This document shows positions 24,504-32,041 of a stretch of DNA of 32,041 nucleotides, piece after piece; position 1 is the first letter of the stretch; each line of letters begins with the position of its first letter. The position numbers and the translations under genes are program-made. This DNA comes from Alphaproteobacteria bacterium. GTDB lineage: Bacteria > Pseudomonadota > Alphaproteobacteria > Micavibrionales > CSBR16-224. Below the pieces are notes generated by a model. The model worked only from the letters and a program-made list of their open reading frames with translations. It was not told the DNA's origin and made no database searches. The DNA lies in NCBI GenBank assembly GCA_021775895.1, contig JAJFGX010000111.1:1-32041 (forward strand), read 5' to 3'.

Positions 24504-25446
24504 GATTGCTATGCTCTCTATTAAAAACTTCTTTTATCATCCATATAACTAATTCAGTAAAAGATATTCCTTTGTATTCTGCTTGTTCTGGAACTAATGA
24601 TGTTGGTGTCATACCGGGTTGAGTGTTTATTTCCAGAAAATAAAGCCCTTCTATTCCATCTTTACTTTCATCATACCGAAAGTCACTACGAGTGACCCCA
24701 GTACAGCCAAGTTTTTTATGAGCAAGTAAAGCTTGCTCCATAACTGCATTATAAATATCTGGATTAATATCAGCTGGCAGAACATGGCTAGAGCCATCAT
24801 TCCCATATTTAGCTGTGTAATCATAAAATTCTGTATTTGGAATAATTTCAGTCACAGCAAGTGACTTATCACCCATAACCGCAACGGTTAGCTCTCGCCC
24901 TGGTATATAGCTTTCAATTAACATTCTACCTGTGCCATAGCCCCATGTTTTATCTTCATCTAATGGTGAATAATTATCTTCTGGCAATACTATTGCAACC
25001 CCAAAAGAAGAGCCTTCAGAATTGGGCTTCACAACATAAGGTGGAGAAATCACCAATTGCCCAGACATATATTCATCTCTGGTCAAAAGTTGTCCTTTAG
25101 GGCTTTTTATTCCATATGGAGATAAAATATCTTTAGTTTTTTGCTTATCCATAGCCAAGGCAGAGGACAAAACATTTGAATGACTATAAGGAATATTCAT
25201 CATTTCCAACAAGCCTTGAATACAACCGTCTTCACCAAAAGGTCCATGCAGCATATTTAGAACAACATCTGGCTTCGTTGTTTCTAGTTGATGAATAAGC
25301 TTGCCAATATCTTTAGTCACATCAATTTTGGTTATTGTGTATGCGGTATCTTCCAGAACTTTAGCACAAGCATTACCGCTGATAATCGACACTTCACGCT
25401 CAGATGACCAGCCACCCATAAGAATAGCAACATGTGGTTTTGTCAT
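24463..25446 (-). CDS. ddl: D-alanine--D-alanine ligase
   Basis: An ATP-grasp ligase that makes D-Ala-D-Ala for peptidoglycan. The ORF track starts at a TTG (25503), which adds a hydrophobic leader not found in this cytosolic family; the ATG at 25446 (MTKPHVAILMGGWSSEREVS) gives 327 aa, within the family range. Motifs: GGWSSEREVSIISG, LHGPFGEDG, PYVVKPNSEGSSFGV (ATP loop), and FLEINTQPGMTPTSLVPEQA (Mg and D-Ala binding). It is the first gene of the ddl-ftsQ-ftsA block; murB and murC are not adjacent. Confidence 0.95.
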   Translation of the reverse strand: MTKPHVAILMGGWSSEREVSIISGNACAKVLEDTAYTITKIDVTKDIGKLIHQLETTKPDVVLNMLHGPFGEDGCIQGLLEMMNIPYSHSNVLSSALAMDKQKTKDILSPYGIKSPKGQLLTRDEYMSGQLVISPPYVVKPNSEGSSFGVAIVLPEDNYSPLDEDKTWGYGTGRMLIESYIPGRELTVAVMGDKSLAVTEIIPNTEFYDYTAKYGNDGSSHVLPADINPDIYNAVMEQALLAHKKLGCTGVTRSDFRYDESKDGIEGLYFLEINTQPGMTPTSLVPEQAEYKGISFTELVIWMIKEVFNREHSNHVFTQEENTQNIA

Positions 25447-25570
25447 GATGACCAACCCTATAAAAACAAATATTAATAAAAAATTCATTGCCAGAAACGA
25501 CAATAATCATACAAACATACTAACACATAAAATTAATGATAGCACTTGTTAATTACATCATAGCTAGTAA

Positions 25571-27343
25571 TTAATGCAACATCGCCTCACGCTCTGGGTC
25601 TAACTCTATGCTAATTTTTTTAATAGCTGGAAGACCTTGTTTTATTTTTTTAGCTAAACGTTGCTTTTCCAATCTATCTGATGTTGCGTTGTATGCTCGC
25701 TTCCATTGAAATTTGGCCTCTGTTCTACGATCCACACGCCAATAAGCATCACCTAAATGATCATTAATTGTCATGTCATAAGGCACTTTCTCTGATGAAT
25801 ATTCTAGCCATTCAACCGCTTCATTAAACTTACCTGTGCGATACATTGCCCAACCATAACTATCTGTTATATAGCCGTCACCCGGACGCAAAGACACAGC
25901 TTTTTTTATCATGGATATTGCTTGCTTTAAATTTATCCCTTTATCAACCCAGCTATAACCAAGATAGTTCAAAATAATTGGATTATCTGGTTGCAACGCT
26001 AAAGCCGCTAATAAATCTTGTTCCGCTTTATTCCACTTGCTTAAACGCTCATTTGACACGCCTCGTGCATAAATAATGAACCAATGTTCTGCCTTTAAAG
26101 TACCTATACGTTGCAAAGCCACATTATATGATTGTATAGCTTTTTCATGTTGTTCATTTCTACGGTAAATATCACCTAGATAAACAAGCGTATCTGAATA
26201 CAGCTTTTCTTCTTTTGACGTGTTTAATAGTAATTCTATTGCTTCACTGCCTCTGCCATTGGCTTCTAATATTTCAGCTGCTTTCAGCTTTGCAAAGCGT
26301 AGCATGCCTGTTTCTTTAGCTACACTGTTATAGCTCATCACAGCTTCATCATAATTACCATGAACAGCTGAGATATCTCCAAGCATAATAGCCACTAGTG
26401 GTGATTCTGGTGATAGTATTTGTGCCATTCGAGCATAAATCAAAGCACTATCATAAGCTTTGCGTTCAAATAAAAGTGTCGATAGTTCAAACATCACTAA
26501 AGATAAAGCTTCTTTAGGCTCTGCCCTAGACTTACCGAACAGTTCCATCATGTTTGGCAATGATAAAGCATTGTAGCTATTGGCTTGCCCACTAATTTGA
26601 TTGTAAATCATCGCAACTTTATCTTCTTGCCCTTGCCGTTGATAATAGCTAGCCACGGTTAAAGCACTGTAGACTGTCAATTCTTTACTATTTAATACCT
26701 TTTGATAAAAAATCTCCGCTTTATCATATTTTTTAGCATACTCACTAATTAATGCCATATGTAGTAAGTACAAAGGGTCATTTTCAAATACACTAATATG
26801 CTTTTCTAAAGACAGCAATGCTACATCTTCACTCCCCAACATTACTAGTATCCACGCCTGCACAATCGGCTGCATGTAATCATTAAATTGGCTATCTTTT
26901 AATCTTTCTGTACGTCTCCATGCCTCTTCTATATTATCTTCAGCAATATCTTTTGCCAGCATCATTATCGTTGCAAGCTCAATATCTCTACCATTTGAAA
27001 TAATTTGTTTTGCTGTATTTTCAGCGTTAACTAAATCCCCACCGCCAAGAGCTAGAAGAAAACTACGGTGCAATAGGCTAGTATTATCTTTATCAGAAAT
27101 AAGGACTTCTTGCATGAAACCATTAGCACTACGCCAATCATTGTTATGTTGAGCAAATCTACCTGCAAGATAATTACCCGTGGCACTATTCTGCTCCGAT
27201 TTCAAAGAATCATGACTAGACAAAATATAATTTAAATCTTCATCATTATAAGCATTATTCGAATCACTATAAGCACAAGCTGATAAAAGGAATAAACAAG
27301 CAAATAGCTGTATAAAAACAATCTTTTTAAATATATATGGCAT
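25571..27343 (-). CDS. TPR-repeat lipoprotein
   Basis: A 590-aa protein. The signal peptide MPYIFKKIVFIQLFACLFLLSAC ends in lipobox LSAC, so Cys23 is probably lipidated. The mature part is built of TPR-like helix pairs: NYLAGRFAQHNNDWRSANGF, VYLGDIYRRNEQHEKAIQSY, LNYLGYSWVDKGINLKQA and GDAYWRVDRRTEAKFQWKRA are clear units, with PDNPIILNYLGYS and PGDGYITDSYGWAMYRTGKF in the usual C-terminal set. This is typical of alphaproteobacterial envelope scaffold lipoproteins with a tetratricopeptide solenoid. AAAGGG lies 5-6 nt before the ATG. It precedes ddl on the same strand with about 120 nt between. Confidence 0.9.
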   Translation of the reverse strand: MPYIFKKIVFIQLFACLFLLSACAYSDSNNAYNDEDLNYILSSHDSLKSEQNSATGNYLAGRFAQHNNDWRSANGFMQEVLISDKDNTSLLHRSFLLALGGGDLVNAENTAKQIISNGRDIELATIMMLAKDIAEDNIEEAWRRTERLKDSQFNDYMQPIVQAWILVMLGSEDVALLSLEKHISVFENDPLYLLHMALISEYAKKYDKAEIFYQKVLNSKELTVYSALTVASYYQRQGQEDKVAMIYNQISGQANSYNALSLPNMMELFGKSRAEPKEALSLVMFELSTLLFERKAYDSALIYARMAQILSPESPLVAIMLGDISAVHGNYDEAVMSYNSVAKETGMLRFAKLKAAEILEANGRGSEAIELLLNTSKEEKLYSDTLVYLGDIYRRNEQHEKAIQSYNVALQRIGTLKAEHWFIIYARGVSNERLSKWNKAEQDLLAALALQPDNPIILNYLGYSWVDKGINLKQAISMIKKAVSLRPGDGYITDSYGWAMYRTGKFNEAVEWLEYSSEKVPYDMTINDHLGDAYWRVDRRTEAKFQWKRAYNATSDRLEKQRLAKKIKQGLPAIKKISIELDPEREAMLH

Positions 27344-27368
27344 AGTAGCCCTTTCATAAATGCACTAA

Positions 27369-27390
27369 AAATCGTTAAATAATACGATTT
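27369..27390 (-). terminator. Weak terminator-like hairpin upstream of the TPR gene
   Basis: On the minus strand AAATCGT/ACGATTT pair (7 bp, 8-nt loop), followed by TTTTAG. The stem has only two G-C pairs, so function is doubtful. It sits about 25-47 nt before the TPR gene start, so it may be a leader element rather than an end. Confidence 0.3.
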
Positions 27391-27457
27391 CCCTATGCTT
27401 CTATGATCTCAAAAAAGTGTTAATAAACATGAAAGAAAACAAAAAATAATGATAAAG

Positions 27458-27496
27458 TAATTTCTATTAAAAATATTACATTATTAATAGAAATTA
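27458..27496. repeat. 13-bp perfect inverted repeat with 13-nt loop
   Basis: The arms TAATTTCTATTAA (27458-27470) and TTAATAGAAATTA (27484-27496) pair perfectly. They are A+T-rich, and no T-run follows directly on either strand. Could be an operator or a weak structure in the leader of the TPR gene. Confidence 0.7.
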
Positions 27497-27577
27497 TAAC
27501 GAGCGACTGCGAAGCTGGCTTTGCCCGAAGCCTTAAGTGGCGTTTGAACGTGGTTTGTAATTCTTATTGCAAACCAC
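27497..27577. other. GC-richer island with stacked hairpins at the end of the Kir-like gene
   Basis: GGCTT-TGCCCG-AAGCC is a small hairpin, and GTGGTTTG (27550-27557) pairs with CAAACCAC (27570-27577) across the stop codon of the Kir-like gene. Base composition here (GCGACTGCGAAGC...) is unlike the A+T-rich surroundings. The second hairpin lacks a U-tract, so it is not a classical terminator. It could be a remnant of a small palindromic repeat; no second copy was found in the window. Confidence 0.45.
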
Positions 27578-28433
27578 TATTGAGGACATATTGCTCAACA
27601 TCAGCTTTATTTTTAACATTCAAAGGCAAAGAGTGAAAATCACCTTTGTGCAAGATAAGCTTATAGCCATTACTGTCCAAACGATCTACCAAAATTTTCT
27701 TATGTTTTACAAATCTAGCATATGATTTAGGTTCAATCCCTGTAATCATTAACTCTAGCGTTCTTTCAATAAATATAGGGTTTTGGTTTTTACGAAAAGA
27801 CTGTATAGAATTCCCATCGATATTAAACTTATAATCTGGATTGATTGAATTACCAATAGGTTGATCAATAGGAATAGCTATACTCCAAGGCATACGTGGA
27901 CGCATAACTAGAACACTTTCTGGAGTTAATTCATGCACTGGAAAATAAGCAATGAAATCATCTAATTCCCCATCTTTTGTTTTAAACCTTTCATGAACCG
28001 CCAAAACACACTTTACCTTCATATCTAAAGTCTCAATATGATGAAAATTCAACAAACGAATTAATATGTGCTTTCTTTCTGTATTCCAAGTCTTGCTTAA
28101 TACACCACGCTCAGATGTGATAATGTCTACTTTAGGATTAATTAGCCTTTCAGTTACTACAGCTTCAAAAATTACATTTATCAACATCAATAACACAGCG
28201 ACTAAAATAACCGCCATAGTTATTACTAAAGATGTCATGCTGTAACTTTTTATTAGCTTTTCTGGTAGCTCCAAGCCAAAAGCCGTAGAAATCGCATTTA
28301 AAACATTAAGTTCAATTTCTGGAACAGCTAACCACAACAAAAGCCAAAGTATTGCAAAAATAGCAAACAATGCCATTACATAGAAAATTAATGGCTGCAT
28401 TAAGTTTTGTTTAAATGAAGAAAAAACAGGCAT
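27564..28433 (-). CDS. Kir-channel-like membrane protein without a K+ selectivity filter
   Basis: A 289-aa protein with two TM segments (about res 13-36 and 68-92), then a C-terminal domain. VIFEAVVTERLINPKVDIITSERGVLSK strongly resembles the end of the inner helix and first strand of bacterial inward-rectifier (KirBac) channels, and the C-terminal part fits the Kir beta-sandwich order: ILIRLLNFHHIETLDMKVKC, ERTLELMITGIEP and a final KHKKILVD strand. The loop between the TMs (PEIELNVLNAISTAFGLELPE...) has no TxGYGD filter; ISTAFGLE is the nearest remnant. It is therefore not a standard potassium channel. It is 18 nt downstream of nrdB, in the same operon. Family assignment is by pattern only. 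Confidence 0.5.
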   Translation of the reverse strand: MPVFSSFKQNLMQPLIFYVMALFAIFAILWLLLWLAVPEIELNVLNAISTAFGLELPEKLIKSYSMTSLVITMAVILVAVLLMLINVIFEAVVTERLINPKVDIITSERGVLSKTWNTERKHILIRLLNFHHIETLDMKVKCVLAVHERFKTKDGELDDFIAYFPVHELTPESVLVMRPRMPWSIAIPIDQPIGNSINPDYKFNIDGNSIQSFRKNQNPIFIERTLELMITGIEPKSYARFVKHKKILVDRLDSNGYKLILHKGDFHSLPLNVKNKADVEQYVLNSGLQ

Positions 28434-28451
28434 TTATATTTACTCTAGTAC

Positions 28452-29435
28452 CTAAGCTGTATTAAATACCTGTGATTCAAATGCTTCTTCCCAAGTACCC
28501 TCGGTCGCTGCTCTTGAGTACTCAGTTGCTCTGCTTTCAAAGAAATTAGCATGCTCAATACCGTTCAGAATAGTATCCATCCACGGCAAAGGATTTTCAG
28601 AAGCATCATATATTTCTTCTAAACCAAGCTGAGTTAATCTACGATTACCAATATAACGAATATATTGCTTAACTTCTTCTGCTTCAAGCCCTTCAATTCC
28701 ACCGTTTTCAAAAGCAAGATCAATGAATGCATCTTCATGTGTCACTATTGTTCTACATGCTGTATATAGCTCTTGCCTTAACTCCTCTGTCCAAACCTCT
28801 GGATTTTCCTCAATAAATGTTTGAAATAGCCTTATAATAGACAAAGTATGCAATGTTTCGTCTCTAACAGACCATGTAATTATTTGCCCCATACCTTTCA
28901 TTTTATTAAAGCGTGGGAAATTCATTAAAATTGCGAAAGAAGCAAATAACTGTAGCCCCTCAGTAAAAGCACCAAATACCGCCATAGTTAAAGCAATATT
29001 GTGCTTGTCCTTCATATCAAAGCCTTGCATATAATCATATTTGTCTTTCATTTCCTTATATTTTAGAAATGCTGTGTATTCAACTTCTGGAATACCTAAA
29101 GTATCAAGTAAGTGGCTGTAAGCTGCAATATGTATAGTTTCAGTATTAGAGAATGCTGCCAACATCATTTGAACTTCTGTTGGTTTAAATACTTGTGTAT
29201 AATGCTTCATGTAGCAATTATTCACTTCAACGTCAGCTTGCGTAAAGAAACGAAATATGTGAGTAAGTAAATGACGCTCATCATCACTTAAATTCTTTTT
29301 CCAGTCTCTAACATCTTCTGCCATAGGAACTTCTTCAGGAAGCCAATGTACACGTTGCTGTGTCAGCCAAGCATCATATGCCCAAGGATAGTGAAATGGT
29401 TTATATACGTGGTTCTCTGTTAGTAGTTTTGACAT
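28452..29435 (-). CDS. nrdB: Ribonucleoside-diphosphate reductase beta chain
   Basis: The radical-generating subunit of class I RNR: a 327-aa di-iron carboxylate protein. Ligands and radical site: EVNNCYMKHYTQVF, then NTETIHIAAYSHLLDTLG, which matches E. coli E115, H118 and Tyr122 (ETIHxxxY), so a tyrosyl radical is expected. Other marks: SVRDETLHTLSIIRLF and a C-terminal tail that docks to NrdA. The N-terminal VYKPFHYPWAYDAW, VPMAEDVRDW and FRFFTQADVEV are typical of alphaproteobacterial NrdB. AAGGAGA lies before the ATG. It is 48 nt downstream of nrdA. Confidence 0.97.
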   Translation of the reverse strand: MSKLLTENHVYKPFHYPWAYDAWLTQQRVHWLPEEVPMAEDVRDWKKNLSDDERHLLTHIFRFFTQADVEVNNCYMKHYTQVFKPTEVQMMLAAFSNTETIHIAAYSHLLDTLGIPEVEYTAFLKYKEMKDKYDYMQGFDMKDKHNIALTMAVFGAFTEGLQLFASFAILMNFPRFNKMKGMGQIITWSVRDETLHTLSIIRLFQTFIEENPEVWTEELRQELYTACRTIVTHEDAFIDLAFENGGIEGLEAEEVKQYIRYIGNRRLTQLGLEEIYDASENPLPWMDTILNGIEHANFFESRATEYSRAATEGTWEEAFESQVFNTA

Positions 29436-29483
29436 TTTATTCTCCTTCTATTATCTATTTATTCTATTTGTCTTATCTCATTT

Positions 29484-31286
29484 CTACTGGCAAGAAAGAC
29501 ATTCATCATAATTATCTTCTTTATCCCCAGCCATGGTATGTTTATTTACGCTATGTGCAGCCTCTGCCCGCTGAATTGACTTTGAACGGCAATAATAAAG
29601 ACTTTTTACACCCTCTTTCCATGCTTTCCAATGAATTTGGTGCAAATCACGTTTATGCACATCAGCAGGCAAAAATACATTAACAGACTGTGCCTGACAA
29701 ATACTTGGAGCTCTATCTGCTGTATGCTCAATTACCCAGCGTTGATCTAATTCAAAGGCTGTTTTAAACACATCTTTTTCAGCCTCAGTTAAAAAGTCTA
29801 AATGCTGAACAGAGCCTTCTCGAGTTACTATATCTGTCCATATTTTTTCAGTGTTCATGCCTTTTTCTTCCAGTAGCTTTTCTAAAGCAGCGTTTCGTAT
29901 CGGAAATGACCCTGATAGAGTTTTATGAGTATATGCATTGGCAACAATTGGCTCAATCCCAGGTGATGTTCCACCACAAATAATAGAAATAGATGCAGTT
30001 GGAGCAATTGCCAATTTATTAGAAAAACGTTCGTCAATACCGTATTCTTTAGCGTCAGGACATGCACCACGTTCTTTAGCTAATTTGATAGAGGCAGCGT
30101 CAGCACCTTTTCTAATATGTTTAAACATACGCTTATTCCAAACTTTTGCCATGACACTTTCAAATGGAATCATTTTGTTTTGTAGGAACGAATGGAAACC
30201 CATAGCACCCAGACCAACTGAACGCTCACGCATTGCAGCATATTTTGCTCGCATCATATTATCTGGTGCTTTACGAATGAAATCCTCTAAAACATTATCG
30301 AGTAAACGCATGACATCTTCAATAAAGTGTGGATGATTCTCCCATTCTTCAAATTTCTCTAAATTCACGGAGGACAAACAACAAACGGCCGTACGCTCTT
30401 GCCCCATATGATCTTTACCAGTTGGTAGAGTAATTTCACAACATAAATTAGACATTTTAACGTCTAAACCAGCCATTTTATGGTGATCTGGAATATTTTT
30501 ATTCACATGGTCGATGAATAATAAATAAGGCTCTCCAGTCTCTACTCTTGCTGTTAAAATACGTATCCATAAATCACGAGCATTAACACGGTCAACCACG
30601 CTTTTATCTTTAGGACTTAACAAAGCCCAATCTTCATTTTTCTCAACTGCACGCATAAATGCATCAGTAATTGCAATGCCGTGATGTAGATTTAATGCTT
30701 TACGGTTAGGATCACCACCTGTTGGGCGACGAAGTTCAATAAATTCTTCAATTTCAGGGTGATGAATAGGGAGATAAACTGCAGCAGAACCACGGCGTAG
30801 TGAGCCTTGGCTAATTGCCAAAGTTAACGAATCTTGCACACGAATAAATGGTATAATTCCAGAAGTTTTACCATTACCACGCACTGTTTCACCTATAGAG
30901 CGTAGATTACCCCAATAACTGCCAATACCACCACCTCTTGAAGCCAGCCAGACATTTTCGTTCCATAAATCAACAATACCGCCAAGACTATCATCAGCTT
31001 CATTTAAAAAGCATGAAATTGGCAAGCCACGCTCAGTGCCACCATTGCTTAAAATTGGAGTCGCAGGCATAAACCATAGCTTTGATATATAATCATACAA
31101 ACGCTGTGCATGTGCTGAGTTATCACCATAATATGTCGCTACTCGAGCAAATAAATCTTGGAAATCTTCATCTGGTGTTAAATATCGATCTTTTAACGTC
31201 TCCATACCAAATTTAGTTAATAACGCATCTCTTTCACGATCAATTGTGACTGTAGTTCCTTTGGCGATTTGCGCTATATCAAACAT
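29484..31286 (-). CDS. nrdA: Ribonucleoside-diphosphate reductase alpha chain (no ATP-cone)
   Basis: Catalytic subunit that reduces NDPs to dNDPs. The ATG at 31286 (MFDIAQIAKG) has AGGAGA 8 nt upstream and is preferred over 31313; the protein is 600 aa versus 761 in E. coli. It begins almost directly in the catalytic barrel, so the N-terminal ATP-cone (overall activity site) is absent. Catalytic residues are clear: Cys in GLPISCFLNE, NLCCEITLPTG (radical Cys and the Asn/Glu pair), AVCCLSSVNL, and the C-terminal redox pair CLSCQ. APTASISIICGGTSPGIEP is the usual phosphate loop. Confidence 0.96.
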   Translation of the reverse strand: MFDIAQIAKGTTVTIDRERDALLTKFGMETLKDRYLTPDEDFQDLFARVATYYGDNSAHAQRLYDYISKLWFMPATPILSNGGTERGLPISCFLNEADDSLGGIVDLWNENVWLASRGGGIGSYWGNLRSIGETVRGNGKTSGIIPFIRVQDSLTLAISQGSLRRGSAAVYLPIHHPEIEEFIELRRPTGGDPNRKALNLHHGIAITDAFMRAVEKNEDWALLSPKDKSVVDRVNARDLWIRILTARVETGEPYLLFIDHVNKNIPDHHKMAGLDVKMSNLCCEITLPTGKDHMGQERTAVCCLSSVNLEKFEEWENHPHFIEDVMRLLDNVLEDFIRKAPDNMMRAKYAAMRERSVGLGAMGFHSFLQNKMIPFESVMAKVWNKRMFKHIRKGADAASIKLAKERGACPDAKEYGIDERFSNKLAIAPTASISIICGGTSPGIEPIVANAYTHKTLSGSFPIRNAALEKLLEEKGMNTEKIWTDIVTREGSVQHLDFLTEAEKDVFKTAFELDQRWVIEHTADRAPSICQAQSVNVFLPADVHKRDLHQIHWKAWKEGVKSLYYCRSKSIQRAEAAHSVNKHTMAGDKEDNYDECLSCQ

Positions 31287-31394
31287 AAAATGCGTCTCCT
31301 TTTTCATTGTCAATTATACTATTTTGTTCTTGTTTATATTGTGTTTTTGAATCTTATTTGCGAGAAATGTGCAACTATATGATTTAGTGTATTT

Positions 31395-31410
31395 ATACTA
31401 TCTATAGTGA
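31395..31410 (-). promoter_or_regulatory. Candidate NrdR box upstream of nrdAB
   Basis: ATACTATCTATAGTGA matches the NrdR consensus ACACTATATATAGTGT at 13 of 16 positions and is nearly palindromic. A second site, CTTGTTTATATTGTGT (31329-31344), matches only in its right half. NrdR represses RNR genes through paired boxes. The box lies 109 nt before the nrdA ATG. Confidence 0.45.
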
Positions 31411-31693
31411 CCTTCTATATAAAAGCATACCAGATATAGATATTCTGTCCATTGTATAAAAGTTAAAAAATCGTTAAAAAATACAAATTTTTGTCTTGAC
31501 GAAGATGTTTTCCCTGAAAAATTCGTGACTTAATCAAAAAACATTTACCACAAGAAAACTTACATATTCTTTGTCTATTTCATTATAAAAAGACAGACAA
31601 CTTTATTGCATAGAGTTACGAAAATTACGACAGCTTTAAATTGCAATATATACGATCAACTATGAAACTCATTACTAGATCTAAAATATTCGA

Positions 31694-31722
31694 TTGACAT
31701 AGTCATAGCGCTGTGGTAGAGT
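31694..31722 (+). promoter_or_regulatory. Near-consensus promoter for the right-edge gene
   Basis: TTGACA (31694-31699), a 17-bp spacer and TAGAGT (31717-31722). The expected start near 31729 leaves about 20 nt before the GTG at 31749. Confidence 0.6.
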
Positions 31723-31748
31723 GGAACTACTTAATTAGATAAATTAAA

Positions 31749-32041
31749 GTGGCTAATGTGTACAAGAAACTGAAAAAACAAAATGGCGAGAAATTCGCAC
31801 GAACAATCAGAGATTACCACAATGGAATCTTGGAGATTCCTAATGTTGATGTAATTTTACGCCACGCAGGGCGAGACGCAGAGCCTTTATTGCCATATCT
31901 TACCAGTCTACTAACTTCTAATGACTTTAAACCAACCACTACACCAGAAGATCCAATAGCTATGCTTGAGCAAGCAGGCTATGAGGCTTTTCACGCAGAT
32001 ACTTTAGAAAAACAAAATAGTATTAAACCGTATTTTAAAAA
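31749..32041 (+). CDS. Hypothetical protein, 3' partial (97+ codons)
   Basis: Open from GTG 31749 (or GTG 31758) to the window end; an in-frame TAA at 31740-31742 bounds it upstream. The protein is helical and hydrophilic, with VYKKLKKQNGEKFARTIRDY, HNGILEIPNVDVILRHAGRD, then AEPLLPYLTSLL and a Pro/Thr-rich linker before DPIAMLEQAGYEAFHADTLEKQ. Codon use and amino-acid texture look like a real gene. Not recognised. It was missing from the ORF track because it is cut by the window edge. Confidence 0.65.
   Translation, partial: MANVYKKLKKQNGEKFARTIRDYHNGILEIPNVDVILRHAGRDAEPLLPYLTSLLTSNDFKPTTTPEDPIAMLEQAGYEAFHADTLEKQNSIKPYFK

Larger units (their letters stand above)
31287..31748. other. Intergenic region between nrdA and the last gene
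   Basis: About 460 nt, very A+T-rich, without a convincing ORF. It holds a candidate NrdR box (31395-31410) and a near-consensus rightward promoter (31694-31722). A weaker half-box lies at 31329-31344. The stretch 31411-31690 shows no RNA gene or repeat that I can support. Confidence 0.6.

Noticed and set aside
25447-25503. Hydrophobic N-terminal leader of Ddl as a membrane anchor
   Set aside because: It depends on a TTG start; family members begin at the MTKPHVAIL position and are cytosolic.

Overview
The window is A+T-rich chromosomal DNA (roughly two thirds A+T by eye, not counted) from what looks like an alphaproteobacterium with an intact Gram-negative envelope. The reasons are an alphaproteobacterial-style NrdB and a short NrdA without an ATP cone, a soluble CckA-like hybrid kinase, a ddl-ftsQ-ftsA block, KdsA (Kdo, hence LPS), AnmK (peptidoglycan recycling) and an aerobic-type GlpD. 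Low GC and close packing suggest a streamlined lineage of Rickettsiales or Holosporales type, or another AT-rich group. That placement is an inference.

Left part (1-8.2 kb): the 3' part of a glutamine-dependent NAD+ synthetase; a short, probably 5'-truncated lipoprotein-family remnant; an AAA/DUF4143 ATPase; tRNA-Arg(ACG); an SDR oxidoreductase; gmk-rsmA facing rsfS; and a two-gene CckA-like kinase/receiver operon. Middle (8.2-17.1 kb): an unknown 125-aa gene; an isochorismatase-fold gene with a probable leaderless promoter, followed by glpD and glpK; an unknown two-TM envelope protein facing glpK; anmK; and ftsK.

Right part (17.1-32 kb): an unknown gene split by a frameshift; prfB with its programmed +1 frameshift; kdsA; a tandem family of four very small genes, three of which end in nearly the same peptide; a tiny basic ORF; a GNAT acetyltransferase; ftsA, ftsQ and ddl; a TPR lipoprotein; a Kir-channel-like membrane protein lacking a K+ selectivity filter; nrdB and nrdA; a 435-nt intergenic region with a candidate NrdR box; and the 5' end of an unknown gene.

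Housekeeping genes cover nucleotide supply (gmk, nrdAB), translation (rsmA, rsfS, prfB, tRNA-Arg), cell division and wall (ftsK, ftsQ, ftsA, ddl, anmK), LPS (kdsA) and glycerol use (glpD, glpK). Unrecognised genes sit between them, several behind near-consensus sigma70-type promoters (TTGACAT...). The most novel-looking material is the four-gene small-protein family at 20.4-21.4 kb, together with the Kir-like protein beside nrdAB and the split gene at 17.1-18.3 kb. No CRISPR array, insertion sequence, rRNA or prophage was seen.
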